Source: JACPVF01 sp964502095 (GTDB lineage Bacteria > Chloroflexota > Anaerolineae > Anaerolineales > Villigracilaceae). Taken from it: DNA of 64,000 nucleotides. Positions 1 to 8,850 of this stretch are shown here, piece by piece. The stretch lies in assembly GCA_964502095.1 (NCBI GenBank), contig CAZCUF010000002.1:124001-188000 (forward strand). Direction: 5' to 3'. Position 1 is the first letter of the stretch, and the number at the start of each line of letters is the position of its first letter. The translations under genes were made by a program, and so were the position numbers. A model generated the notes under the pieces. The model had not been told where the DNA came from, ran no database searches, and was given only the letters and a program-made list of their open reading frames with translations.

Positions 1-476
1 TGGAGGCGCGCGGCATGAAATTGCAGTCGAAGGCTATCGTTACAAATGCGTTGTACGAAGATCGTAAATTAATCCTTGCCAAGCCGCAGACTTATATGAA
101 TCTATCCGGCCATTCCGTGCAGGGACTGGTACATTTCTATAAACTCCCCGTCGAAAATATTCTCGTCGCACATGACGATTTGGACCTGCCGTTTGGCACT
201 TTGCGGATTCGCCCCGGTGGCGGTCCCGGCGGACAAAAGGGCGTGGCGTCTGCCATTGAACATCTCGGCACGAAAGACTTTCCGCGTTTGCGGATCGGCA
301 TCGGCCGTCCACCGGGCCGTATGGATCCGGCCGATTATGTCTTACAGAATTTTTCCAAGGATGAGGCATCTGAATTGCCTGAAATTCTAGACCGCGCCGA
401 GCAGGCTGTTCTGGAGTTCGTTCGGAATGGACTCGATTCGGCCATGAATAAATTCAACGGTTCGGTCGAGCTTTAG
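1..476 (+). CDS. pth: peptidyl-tRNA hydrolase, 5'-truncated by the window edge
   Basis: Peptidyl-tRNA hydrolase releases peptides from prematurely dropped peptidyl-tRNAs in the cytoplasm so the tRNA can be reused. The reading frame is open to the left edge (frame starts at base 3); the first ATG at 15 is internal, because about 35-40 N-terminal residues of the family, including the catalytic His, are missing. Visible family motifs are KPQTYMNLSG, the AHDDLDLP strand with the conserved Asp, the glycine-rich GGGPGGQKG loop and RLRIGIGRP. The C-terminus is of normal length. It is followed after 28 bases by mfd on the same strand, a common neighbourhood. Identity is confident; only the start lies outside. 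Confidence 0.95.
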   Translation, partial: EARGMKLQSKAIVTNALYEDRKLILAKPQTYMNLSGHSVQGLVHFYKLPVENILVAHDDLDLPFGTLRIRPGGGPGGQKGVASAIEHLGTKDFPRLRIGIGRPPGRMDPADYVLQNFSKDEASELPEILDRAEQAVLEFVRNGLDSAMNKFNGSVEL

Positions 477-504
477 GCGGACGCACGTTTCTTTAGCTGG
501 TTCT

Positions 505-3500
505 ATGAAATCCCTTCTACAAGCGATTCGTAATTTAACTCAATATCAGGAATTATTGCGCGCGGTGCAGGCCGGGACTTCGTTGCCCGGACTGGGCCTG
601 CCGCGTTCCGCGCGCCTGCCTGTTCTGGCCGCGTTGCACGCGGATTTGAATCGGCCGATCCTGCTTCTCACCGATCGCGCCGATCATGCTCTTTCGCTTT
701 ACGATGAGTTGGGATTCTGGTTGAAGGACGGGCCGCGTTATTTGTTTGCCGAACCGAATCCGTTGTTCTATGAGCAGGCCGCGTGGGGCGTTGCGACGCG
801 CCGCGAGCGTTTGCAAACTCTGACTGCGTTGGCCGCGTATCACCTGCCGTTTATACAAAAACCGGAAGTCTCTCCAGTGGTGGTTGCTTCTGCGCGTTCA
901 TTGATGACGCGCACTTTGCCGCGCCGCGATTATCTCAAGGCATGCAGGAAATTATCCGCCGGTGAAAAAGCCCAGCCGGAAGCGCTGTTGCATATTTGGG
1001 CGGCGAACGGCTATCAACGCGTGAACACGGTTCTCGAACCGGGACAGTTCTCGCATCGCGGCGGTTTATTGGATATTTGGCCTCCATCCGAATCGAATCC
1101 GGTGCGGCTCGATTTCTTTGGCGATGAAATTGAAACGATCCGCCGCTTCGACCCGGCTTCACAGCGCACCGTCGAGAAACTGGATTCGATCCTGATCACA
1201 CCCTCGCGCGAATTCATTGCGCCCGACGCGCAACATTCCGATTCCCAGCTTACCGAATTCCAGATTCCCGTTCTGCACCCGTTTCCCGCCAGCCTGCTCG
1301 ATTACCTGCCGCAGAAAAGTCTCGTATTGGCCTATGATCTCGGTTTGGTCGAGTCGATTACAAACGAGATCGAAGAACAAGCCGTCAACTTTCGACGCGA
1401 AAGCATCGAAGATGGGACTCTGACTCCCGACTTCCCGATTCCGTACCTGACCTGGTCGGAGTTGAGCGACAGCTTGAGCGAGAAATTCATGCTGGAGCTT
1501 GGATATTCCGGCGAGCAGATTCCTTCCGAAGAGTTGGTCACGCACGGGCTGGCCGCGCAGTTTGAACGTCTGGAACGATTCGCCGGGCGACTCAAACCGT
1601 TTGAAGATTATCTGGCCGGCATTCTCGAAAAGGATGCGCGGGCGGTGATCGTCTCGCGTCAACGCGCCCGTTTGGAAGAACTTTGGCGTCAGCGCGAGGC
1701 GGCTGTAGATCATGGATCTTCGGTCGAGTTCGTCGAAGCTTCGTTATCCGAGGGCTGGCGGTTGGGAAACTTATATCTCATCACCGACTCGGAAGTTTTC
1801 GGATGGGAACGGCCACAGCCGCGCATCCGCCAGCAGACAGCGGCTGAAGCGCCCGAAACGTTCTATGCGGACCTGCAGGCGGGCGACCTTGTAGTTCACG
1901 TGGATCACGGCATCGGGCGTTTTGCGGGGCTTGTCCAACGCAACCTGGACGGGCGCGGGCGCGATTTTTTGGCGGTCGAATATGAAGGCGGCGATACGCT
2001 CTATGTGCCCGTGCACCAGGCCGACCGTCTGACTCGATACGTGGGCGCGGAAGGCGGAACTCCCTCGCTGGATCATCTTGGCGGTCAGGGCTGGTCGGAG
2101 AAAAAGTCGCGCGTTAAGGAAGCGGTTCAAAAGGTAGCTGTAGAGCTTTTGGATCTGTATGCGCGGCGGCAGGTTTCCATCGGTTATGCCTTTGCGGCCG
2201 ATACGCCGTGGCAGAAGGAGCTCGAAGATTCGTTTCCGTATGTGGAAACCGAAGACCAGAAGCGCGCGTTGGTTGAGATCAAGCGCGATATGGAATTGGC
2301 GCGCCCGATGGACCGCTTATTATGCGGCGATGTGGGTTATGGCAAAACCGAGCTTGCCTTGCGCGCCGCTTTTAAAGCGGTAATGGACGGCAAGCAGGTG
2401 GCTATTCTGGTGCCGACCACTGTGCTGGCGCAACAACATTACGAGACCTTTATGCAAAGACTGGCCGCCTTCCCGGTGAAGGTGGAGATGCTTTCGCGCT
2501 TCCGTTCGCCGCGTGAGCAAAGCGAAATTTTGTTATCGCTCGCGCTCGGCAAAGTGGATATCATCATCGGCACGCACCGCCTGATATCTTCAGATGTTCA
2601 ATTCAAAGATTTGGGTTTGGTCATCATTGATGAAGAACAACGCTTTGGCGTGACGCATAAGGAGCATTTGAAAAAATTGCGCACTGAAGTGGATGTGCTG
2701 ACTCTGACGGCCACTCCGATTCCGCGTACGCTCTACATGGCGCTGACTGGCGTGCGCGATATTTCGAATTTGAATACGCCGCCCGAGGAGCGTTTGCCGA
2801 TCATTACGCACGTTGGGCCATATTCCCAGCGTTTGGTGCGGCAGGCGATTTTGCGCGAACTGGAACGCGGCGGGCAGATTTTCTTTGTGCACAACCGCGT
2901 ACATACCATTGACGCCATGCGCTCGCATCTGAAAAATCTGGTGCCCGAGGCGCGCGTGGGCGTCGGTCACGGGCAGATGCCGGAACAGGAACTCTCGGCG
3001 GTCATGCACCGCTTCACCGCCGGGGAGATCGACGTACTGCTGGCAACGACCATTATCGAATCGGGTCTCGATATTCCCAACGCGAACACGCTCATCGTTG
3101 ACCGCGCCGATGCGTTTGGGCTGGCACAGCTTTATCAACTGCGCGGACGCGTGGGCCGCGGCGCGATGCGCGCGTATGCATATTTCTTCCGTCATCGCAA
3201 AGTGGCGCCGACCATCGAAGGTCAACAGCGGCTGGAGGTGATTGCTGAGAATACCCAGCTTGGCGCGGGTTATTCGATTGCCATGCGCGATCTGGAAATT
3301 CGCGGCGCGGGCGAATTACTCGGCGTGCGCCAGCACGGCTATATTCAGGACGTTGGCTTTCACTTATATACGCGGCTTTTATCGGACGCGGTGCGGCGGT
3401 TGCGATTCAACGGTTCCAAGCCGAAGGATCAGCCGCCTTCGTTGAATTTCCCGGCTTTCAATCTGCCGATTGCGATGCCAGTCAATGTGGACCTGCCGCT

Positions 3501-3903
3501 GGCAGTTGAGATTCCATCGGAATACATACCTGACCAGGATTTACGCCTGCGCCTCTATCGCCGCATCGCGGACCTGAGGGATGAAACCGAAATCGACGCC
3601 CTGACCGCTGAGTTCAATGACCGCTTCGGCCTGCTTCCGGAAACGGTGCAGAATCTGTTTTATCAGATGCGAGTCAAATTGCGGGCGGAAAAAGCCGGCT
3701 TGTCCGGAGTCAACTGGGAGGGCGGGCAGATCGTGTTGCGCTATCCCGCGCCAGCCGGGGATGAAGAAGTGGAGCGGTTGCCGGACCTCGGTCGAGACGT
3801 GCGCGGCGGCAGGAATGCCTATTGGTGCAACTTTGGCAGAGAGTCGGATTGGCCGAATCGATTGCTGGAGGTTCTATCCATGTTGCCGCCTCCGCCGCAA
3901 TGA
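505..3903 (+). CDS. mfd: transcription-repair coupling factor Mfd
   Basis: Mfd is a DNA translocase that removes RNA polymerase stalled at lesions and recruits UvrA to the template strand. The 1132-residue protein has the full family length. In order it shows the UvrB-like N-terminal domain, a CarD-like RNA-polymerase interaction domain near residues 455-520 (GDLVVHVDHGIGRFAGL), a superfamily 2 motor with Walker A GDVGYGKTE near residue 610, the DEEQRFG box near 709, LTLTATPIPRT, and helicase motif VI QLRGRVGRG, then the C-terminal TRCF domain. ATG at 505 fits the family N-terminus. It sits between pth and uvrB, so two nucleotide-excision-repair genes are adjacent. Confidence 0.97.
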   Translation: MKSLLQAIRNLTQYQELLRAVQAGTSLPGLGLPRSARLPVLAALHADLNRPILLLTDRADHALSLYDELGFWLKDGPRYLFAEPNPLFYEQAAWGVATRRERLQTLTALAAYHLPFIQKPEVSPVVVASARSLMTRTLPRRDYLKACRKLSAGEKAQPEALLHIWAANGYQRVNTVLEPGQFSHRGGLLDIWPPSESNPVRLDFFGDEIETIRRFDPASQRTVEKLDSILITPSREFIAPDAQHSDSQLTEFQIPVLHPFPASLLDYLPQKSLVLAYDLGLVESITNEIEEQAVNFRRESIEDGTLTPDFPIPYLTWSELSDSLSEKFMLELGYSGEQIPSEELVTHGLAAQFERLERFAGRLKPFEDYLAGILEKDARAVIVSRQRARLEELWRQREAAVDHGSSVEFVEASLSEGWRLGNLYLITDSEVFGWERPQPRIRQQTAAEAPETFYADLQAGDLVVHVDHGIGRFAGLVQRNLDGRGRDFLAVEYEGGDTLYVPVHQADRLTRYVGAEGGTPSLDHLGGQGWSEKKSRVKEAVQKVAVELLDLYARRQVSIGYAFAADTPWQKELEDSFPYVETEDQKRALVEIKRDMELARPMDRLLCGDVGYGKTELALRAAFKAVMDGKQVAILVPTTVLAQQHYETFMQRLAAFPVKVEMLSRFRSPREQSEILLSLALGKVDIIIGTHRLISSDVQFKDLGLVIIDEEQRFGVTHKEHLKKLRTEVDVLTLTATPIPRTLYMALTGVRDISNLNTPPEERLPIITHVGPYSQRLVRQAILRELERGGQIFFVHNRVHTIDAMRSHLKNLVPEARVGVGHGQMPEQELSAVMHRFTAGEIDVLLATTIIESGLDIPNANTLIVDRADAFGLAQLYQLRGRVGRGAMRAYAYFFRHRKVAPTIEGQQRLEVIAENTQLGAGYSIAMRDLEIRGAGELLGVRQHGYIQDVGFHLYTRLLSDAVRRLRFNGSKPKDQPPSLNFPAFNLPIAMPVNVDLPLAVEIPSEYIPDQDLRLRLYRRIADLRDETEIDALTAEFNDRFGLLPETVQNLFYQMRVKLRAEKAGLSGVNWEGGQIVLRYPAPAGDEEVERLPDLGRDVRGGRNAYWCNFGRESDWPNRLLEVLSMLPPPPQ

Positions 3904-3911
3904 AGTTGCGA

Positions 3912-3931
3912 TATAATTAGAACAATCGTTC
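3912..3931 (+). promoter_or_regulatory. uvrB promoter -10 with LexA-type SOS box
   Basis: A perfect TATAAT (3912-3917) lies just after the mfd stop and is followed two bases later by GAACAATCGTTC (3920-3931), which matches the Gram-positive-type LexA operator GAAC-N4-GTTC exactly. The site would overlap the transcription start, 59 bases before the uvrB ATG. No convincing -35 hexamer is visible. LexA control of uvrB is known in many bacteria; its use here is inferred from the site. Confidence 0.6.
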
Positions 3932-3989
3932 ACTTATTTATGTCTGGAAGATTTCCACAAAACTTTTGTCTTTGTAAGAGCGCTAAACC

Positions 3990-6029
3990 ATGGACTTTAA
4001 ACTTCACGCACCCTTTCAACCGATGGGCGACCAGCCCGAAGCCATCAGCGGACTTGTGCAGGGCGTTCGCGATGGAAAACGCAATCAAGTTCTGCTCGGC
4101 GCCACTGGCACGGGCAAAACTTTTACGGTTGCCTCGGTGATTCAGGAATTGCAAATGCCGGCGCTGATCATGGCGCACAACAAGACTCTTGCCGCGCAGT
4201 TGTATTCCGAATTCAAAGAGTTCTTTCCGGAGAACGCCGTTGAGTATTTCGTGTCGTACTACGATTACTACCAGCCTGAAGCTTATGTGCCGCGCCACGA
4301 CTTATACATCGAGAAGGAAACCGAAATCAACGAGGAGATCGAACGTCTGCGCCTGGCGGCCACTACTTCGCTGGTCTCGCGTAAAGATGTGATTATTGTC
4401 GCTTCGGTCTCCTGTATTTACGGTTTGGGCAGTCCGGAGGAATTCGGCAAGGGCACAGTCGTTTTGGAAGTGGGGCAGTTATACCGGCGCAATGCCTTGA
4501 TTCGACAGTTGATCGAGTCGCAGTATCAGCGCAACGATATGGAATTGCGCCCGGGCACATTCCGCGTGCGCGGCGATACGCTTGAGATCATCCCGGCCTA
4601 CGAGGATAAAAAGGGATTCCGCTTCACGTTCTTCGGCGACGAAGTGGAACGTATCCTGCAATTCCACCCGTTGACCGGCGAAATCTACGACGAGCCGAAG
4701 CAGGTTGCGATCTACCCGGCCAAACAATATCTTACCGATTCGGAGCGCATGAAGGATTCCATAGCGAACATCGAGGCCGAATTGGATGACCGGCTTAAAC
4801 TGTTCAAGGAGTCCGGAAAATTCCTGGAGGCGCAGAGACTCGAACAGCGCACGCGCTACGACCTTGAAATGTTGAAGGAAGTTGGATATTGCTCAGGCAT
4901 TGAGAACTACTCGCGCCACTTGGACGGACGCGCGCCGGGCACGCATCCGTGGACAATGATCGACTTTCTGCCCAGCGATTATTTGCTGGTGCTGGATGAG
5001 AGTCATATGACTGTGCCGCAGATTCGCGGCATGTATAACGGCGACCGTTCGCGCAAAGAGACTCTCGTCGAATACGGTTTCCGTTTGCCCTCGGCTTTGG
5101 ATAATCGTCCGCTTAAGTTCAACGAGTTCGAGGAAGTTATGGGTTACACCATTTACACGTCGGCCACGCCGGGGCCTTATGAAATGGAGCGCGCCGATCA
5201 AGTCGTCGAGCAGATTATTCGCCCGACCGGCCTTGTGGACCCGGAGGTGGAGGTGCGTCCCGTCAAAGGGCAGGTGGACGACCTGGTCGGAGAGATCAGG
5301 CAGAGGGTCGAACGAAGCGAACGGACGCTCGTCACCACGCTCACCAAACGCATGTCAGAGGATTTGTCCGAGTATTTGCAGGAGCTGGGGATCAAAGCTC
5401 TTTATCTGCATTCGGAAGTAGAAACGCTCGAACGCGTCGGGATTCTGCGCGATTTACGTTTGGGCGTGTTCGATGTCATCGTGGGCATCAATTTACTGCG
5501 CGAAGGACTTGACCTGCCCGAAGTGTCGCTGGTTGCGATTCTCGACGCGGACAAGGAAGGTTTTCTGCGCTCGGGCACGGCTCTTATCCAGACGATTGGC
5601 CGGGCCGCCCGCAACGCGAATGGCCGCGTCATTATGTATGCCGACCGCGAAACCGACTCGATGAAATATGCCATTGACGAAACAAACCGCCGCCGTGCCA
5701 AACAAATGAAATACAACCAGGATCACGGCATTGTGCCGATCAGCATCGTCAAGGCCGTGCACGACCTGACTGAGAGCATATCCGAAAAGGCTGTGGCCGA
5801 GATGAAGGGAGAATATAAGACCAGGACTTCGAGCGATATACCGCGCAATGAACTGAGGCAGATCATCGCAGAGATGGAAAAGCAGATGAAGGAGGCGGCC
5901 AAGAATCTTGAGTTCGAGCGCGCGGCCGCCCTGCGCGATGAATTGTATGAGTTGAAGGGTTTGCTGGCCGAGGATGAAAGCCTCAAGCCGTGGGAAAGGA
6001 TTAAGCTGTTGGCAGGCGAAGAAGAATGA
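3990..6029 (+). CDS. uvrB: excinuclease ABC subunit UvrB
   Basis: UvrB is the damage-verifying helicase-like subunit of the UvrABC nucleotide excision repair complex. The 679 residues are typical. Visible are Walker A GATGTGKT near residue 38, the beta-hairpin YYDYYQPEAY near residue 90 that inserts between DNA strands, the DESH box (LDESHMTVPQ), helicase motif QTIGRAARN, and a C-terminal UVR coiled coil near 630-665 (MEKQMKEAAKNLEFERAAALRDEL is its core region) used for UvrA/UvrC contact. The ATG start gives the conserved FxLHAPFQPMGDQP N-terminus. It follows mfd by 86 bases that contain an SOS-type operator, so it is probably transcribed separately and damage-inducible. Confidence 0.97.
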   Translation: MDFKLHAPFQPMGDQPEAISGLVQGVRDGKRNQVLLGATGTGKTFTVASVIQELQMPALIMAHNKTLAAQLYSEFKEFFPENAVEYFVSYYDYYQPEAYVPRHDLYIEKETEINEEIERLRLAATTSLVSRKDVIIVASVSCIYGLGSPEEFGKGTVVLEVGQLYRRNALIRQLIESQYQRNDMELRPGTFRVRGDTLEIIPAYEDKKGFRFTFFGDEVERILQFHPLTGEIYDEPKQVAIYPAKQYLTDSERMKDSIANIEAELDDRLKLFKESGKFLEAQRLEQRTRYDLEMLKEVGYCSGIENYSRHLDGRAPGTHPWTMIDFLPSDYLLVLDESHMTVPQIRGMYNGDRSRKETLVEYGFRLPSALDNRPLKFNEFEEVMGYTIYTSATPGPYEMERADQVVEQIIRPTGLVDPEVEVRPVKGQVDDLVGEIRQRVERSERTLVTTLTKRMSEDLSEYLQELGIKALYLHSEVETLERVGILRDLRLGVFDVIVGINLLREGLDLPEVSLVAILDADKEGFLRSGTALIQTIGRAARNANGRVIMYADRETDSMKYAIDETNRRRAKQMKYNQDHGIVPISIVKAVHDLTESISEKAVAEMKGEYKTRTSSDIPRNELRQIIAEMEKQMKEAAKNLEFERAAALRDELYELKGLLAEDESLKPWERIKLLAGEEE

Positions 6030-6060
6030 TTGATAAGAGAATGTTTTATAAATCAAAATT

Positions 6061-6195
6061 CACCACAGACACCGTGCTAGCGCTCGGCGCAAGTGTAAAC
6101 ACTGATAAACGCTGAGTGTTTAGATAAACCTTCGTAAAACAGGCTGGCAAATCTCCGTTGAATCCTTTTTATCTGCGTTCATCTATGGTTAAAAA
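6061..6195. repeat. degenerate dispersed repeat of the CCACAGA.../ATCTGCGTTCATCT type
   Basis: The gene-free stretch after uvrB (6030-6307) contains ACCACAGACACC at its left end and ATCTGCGTTCATCTATGGTT at its right end, plus an inner ACACTGATAAACGCTGAG. The left and right parts are imperfect inverted copies. Such ATCTGTGTTCATCTGTGGTT-like words recur between genes in many environmental bacterial genomes; I recognise the style but cannot test copy number here. No reading frame of interest is present. Confidence 0.3.
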
Positions 6196-6217
6196 GGAGT
6201 TTTAAAACACTCTCTAA

Positions 6218-6295
6218 GGCGGATATGAGGATTCTGATCCCTTAATTCAAGAGCGTCCCCGCTTTATGGCAGGGACGCTCGTTGTTATATCCGCC
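6218..6295. terminator. nested double hairpin between uvrB and the 56-residue membrane gene
   Basis: The inner stem pairs GAGCGTCCC (6251-6259) with GGGACGCTC (6272-6280). A perfect outer 9-bp stem pairs GGCGGATAT (6218-6226) with ATATCCGCC (6287-6295). It lies between convergent genes, 189 bases after uvrB and 12 bases beyond the stop of the minus-strand gene, so it can terminate both. T tracts are weak on either side. Confidence 0.55.
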
Positions 6296-6307
6296 AAAAA
6301 GTGAAGA

Positions 6308-6478
6308 CTAGATTCCCTTGACCAAAAGGCCGAGGACGAGAAGAACCAAACCTACAAAGACAAGCCAGAACGCGTACGGAGCAAAGAAAGCCAGAACGCC
6401 AACCTGCCCGAGCAATCCAAGCAGGCCGAGCACCACGGAAATCCAGAATACAACTGCTGTTGGGGGGGTAAGTTTCAT
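6308..6478 (-). CDS. small two-helix membrane protein, 56 residues
   Basis: A short frame encodes a 56-residue, almost wholly hydrophobic protein: short MKLTPPT head, one helix to about residue 30, a FFAPYAFW turn, a second helix, and a charged VKGI tail. It would sit in the cytoplasmic membrane as a helical hairpin. It begins with ATG and has a good ribosome-binding site (AGGAG about 8 bases upstream on the minus strand), and its stop is followed by the nested hairpin at 6218-6295. Coding on the opposite strand gives a low-complexity basic sequence, which supports this reading. Similar small membrane proteins are common in Chloroflexota genomes; function is unknown. Confidence 0.75.
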   Translation of the reverse strand: MKLTPPTAVVFWISVVLGLLGLLGQVGVLAFFAPYAFWLVFVGLVLLVLGLLVKGI

Positions 6479-6573
6479 TTCAATTCTCCTTTGGATCGAA
6501 AATAATAAGAGTTACGATGGCGGATATGATGTATTTATAGCATAAATAACTATTTACGGGTTAAAAAATCAGG

Positions 6574-7317
6574 TCATTTTTCCGGAATCTTTTTTGCTTC
6601 AAACCTCCCGCGCTGTCGTTCGTACAACGCGAGCGCCGCGGCTAGGACGATCCATGCCAGGATTTGATTTAAACGAAGACCGCCGAAAATTACAGCGCTA
6701 TCGCCGCGGAAAGCTTCGAGGAAGAGTTGTGCGGAAGCAGTCAGCGCGGTGAAGACGAGGAAGAACTGGCCTGGGCGCGAATCAAGTTTAGGGAACCAGA
6801 TCAGTCCGAAGATCAGGAGTGAGGCGAGAAGTTCATAAATTTGGATCGGATGGCGCGTCTCGCCCAGCGTGGAAATCGCCCACGATACATTCGTTGGAGC
6901 GCCAAAGATACGATTCTCCGCAAGTTGACTCAAGCTGATACCAACAGCGAGCGCCGCGCAAAACGGAGTCAGCGCGTCGAGCGTGCGCCAAAGCGGAAGA
7001 TGCGCGCGGCGGCCCAGCGCAAACGCGACGATCACTGCCGATGCCAGCGCGCCGACGGGATCGAATAGATCGACACTGAGCGAGACCAAGCTAAGCGGGC
7101 TGTGCGCGAAATCCACGAGATGTTCGAACGCGTAGAAAGTTCGGCCGCCGAAAATGAAAGCGATCAGGCTGTAGAAAATCAGATTGCCGAGCGAGTCGGC
7201 GTTAAGATTGTAACGAGCCGCGCGCCGTTCCGACAGCATCAGGCCGAGCCAGGCGGCGAGCACGACCAAAATCAAATCCCGCGGCGGCGCGAAGAGATTG
7301 CGAAAAAGCGTCAGCAT
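6574..7317 (-). CDS. Lgt-like membrane protein with degenerate catalytic signature
   Basis: A 247-residue polytopic membrane protein (about seven helices) resembling prolipoprotein diacylglyceryl transferase, which moves diacylglycerol from phosphatidylglycerol to the lipobox cysteine. Family marks kept are GGRTFYAFEHL, RHPIQIYE and GAPTNVSWAI. However, the signature G-R-x-G-N-F-x-N-x-E is replaced by GISLSQLAENR, so the essential Arg and Asn are Ser and Gln, and the His-Gly-Gly segment is also absent. It is therefore unlikely to be a canonical Lgt. Its ATG overlaps the TlpA stop by one base (TAATG), so it is translated with, and probably works with, the membrane-anchored thioredoxin. Confidence 0.7.
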   Translation of the reverse strand: MLTLFRNLFAPPRDLILVVLAAWLGLMLSERRAARYNLNADSLGNLIFYSLIAFIFGGRTFYAFEHLVDFAHSPLSLVSLSVDLFDPVGALASAVIVAFALGRRAHLPLWRTLDALTPFCAALAVGISLSQLAENRIFGAPTNVSWAISTLGETRHPIQIYELLASLLIFGLIWFPKLDSRPGQFFLVFTALTASAQLFLEAFRGDSAVIFGGLRLNQILAWIVLAAALALYERQRGRFEAKKIPEK

Positions 7318-7856
7318 TATTTGAGCAAAGCCTCCACTTGTGCGCGCAGTAATGCTTCGGGCATTGGGCCGCCGATCACCACGTCGCGGACTACTCCGTC
7401 GCGCCCGATGAAGTAGCTGGACGGCAGGGAGCGCAATTGATAGCTCCGCGAGACGCGGCCGGTTTCGTCGAGCAAAATTGGAAAAGTGAGTTGGTATTGA
7501 TCAACGAACGGCGCGACAGCCATGGCGTCATCCTGATCGGTGGCGTTGATCGCCAGCACCATCAAACCTTGTTCTTTGTATTCGTCGTACAGTTTTTGAA
7601 TGGCCGGCATTTCGGCGCGGCAGGGCGGGCACCAGGTGGCCCATAGATTGATGATTACCGGATGGCCGCGCAGATCGGATAGTGTGAACGATTCGCCCAG
7701 CGGAGTCTTCAATGTGAAATCCGGCGCGAGAAAGCCCACTTGCGGCGCGGGCACCATGTCGGCTTTTGTCTCGGGTGGATGCGCGCTGATGCCGATCCAT
7801 GCCAGGCCGGCGACCAGAATTAAGATGAAGAAGATACGGCGTTCGATCGGTTGCAT
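7317..7856 (-). CDS. TlpA/ResA-like membrane-anchored thioredoxin
   Basis: A thiol-disulfide oxidoreductase acting outside the membrane. The 179 residues have an N-terminal uncleaved signal anchor (about residues 8-24), then a redoxin/AhpC-TSA fold starting at APDFTLKTPLGE, with the active site WCPPC at Cys76 and Cys79 and the cis-Pro region SLPSSYFIG. Such proteins reduce disulfides in c-type cytochrome maturation or in other extracytoplasmic proteins; no cytochrome genes are nearby, so the target is unknown. It is first of a two-gene unit with the Lgt-like gene and is divergent from the DUF429 gene, separated by only 41 bases that must hold both promoters. Confidence 0.85.
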   Translation of the reverse strand: MQPIERRIFFILILVAGLAWIGISAHPPETKADMVPAPQVGFLAPDFTLKTPLGESFTLSDLRGHPVIINLWATWCPPCRAEMPAIQKLYDEYKEQGLMVLAINATDQDDAMAVAPFVDQYQLTFPILLDETGRVSRSYQLRSLPSSYFIGRDGVVRDVVIGGPMPEALLRAQVEALLK

Positions 7857-7897
7857 AAGTTTTCTTTTTCGGCTACACTGATACTGGAAATCTTACT

Positions 7898-8662
7898 ATG
7901 CTTTTCACTGACTCGGTTTATGTGGGTATCGATCCGACTTCCGGCCGTAAATCGTTCTCATACGCGGCGCTCGATCACGCGCTGAATCTGGTGGCGCTCG
8001 CCGATGGCGAATTGGAGGATTTGACGTCTTTTCTCGGCGCCCAGCGCGCGGTATTTGTCGCGGTCAATGCGCCGTCGCATGTGAATCGAGGGTTGGTTCG
8101 TAAAAAAATGGAGAAACAAAGCCTTGCGCCCGGCCTGCGACAGGTGAGAGGGGCGGAGATGCGCATGGCCGAGCACGCTCTGCGCGAGCGCGGTATTGCA
8201 GTGACGGGTACGCCGGGGCGGCGCGAACTCTGTCCAGCGTGGATGCAGGCTGGGTTTGGGTTGTATGCGAAGCTGTCCAAAATGGGATTCAAATCGTTCC
8301 CCGCGCAAGACGAACCGTATCAATGGCTGGAGACTCATCCGCACGCCTGCTTTTGTGTTCTGCTCGAACAAAGCCCGCTTCCCAAACCGACCCTGGAAGG
8401 CCGCCTGCAAAGACAGCTGATCCTCCACGAGCGCGGTTTGCGCCTCAAAGACCCGATGGAATTCTTCGAAGAGATCACGCGCTATAAATTGATGAAAGGT
8501 TCTTTGCCAACTGATTTGATCTACCCGGCTCAGACGCTCGACGCGCTGGCCGCGGCTTATACGGCATGGCTGGCGGGCAATCAGCCTGATACGATCTCAA
8601 CAGTGGGCGAAGCGCAGGAAGGACGCATTGCTCTTCCGGGAGAATTGAAAGAGAAGTACTGA
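7898..8662 (+). CDS. DUF429 family protein, predicted RNase H-fold nuclease
   Basis: The 254-residue protein matches the DUF429 family, predicted to have an RNase H-like fold. Seen are the opening YVGIDPTSGRKSFSYAALD strand with a conserved Asp, VAVNAPS, the ETHPHACFC block, the TLEGRLQRQL region and the closing ISTVGEAQEGRIALP. No biochemical role is established for the family. The ATG at 7898 gives the motif right at the N-terminus. It stands alone, divergent from tlpA and followed by a 188-base gap with a weak hairpin (TTGCG-CGC-CGCAA-TTTT, 8680-8696) before the tkt operon. Confidence 0.75.
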   Translation: MLFTDSVYVGIDPTSGRKSFSYAALDHALNLVALADGELEDLTSFLGAQRAVFVAVNAPSHVNRGLVRKKMEKQSLAPGLRQVRGAEMRMAEHALRERGIAVTGTPGRRELCPAWMQAGFGLYAKLSKMGFKSFPAQDEPYQWLETHPHACFCVLLEQSPLPKPTLEGRLQRQLILHERGLRLKDPMEFFEEITRYKLMKGSLPTDLIYPAQTLDALAAAYTAWLAGNQPDTISTVGEAQEGRIALPGELKEKY

Positions 8663-8813
8663 GCGGGGGACAAGGGAATTTGCGCGCCGCAATTTTCCGA
8701 TTCAATTTCACTCTGCGCTTGCAATTCGGGTTTTTTTCTATTTGTAGTGGTCTAGATTCGCGCGGCGTTCCTAATGTTAAATTTAACTTATAGACAAGCC
8801 ATTTTTCGCTCAA

Positions 8814-8822
8814 TGGTAAAAT
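8814..8822 (+). promoter_or_regulatory. probable extended -10 promoter of the tkt operon
   Basis: TGGTAAAAT forms an extended -10 element (TG at 8814-8815, TAAAAT at 8817-8822) about 29 bases before the tkt ATG. A TAGACA at 8791-8796 is too far upstream for a good -35. The remaining intergenic DNA from 8663 shows nothing else. Confidence 0.35.
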
Positions 8823-8850
8823 GTGAACATCTTACAACATCGAGAAGTAT

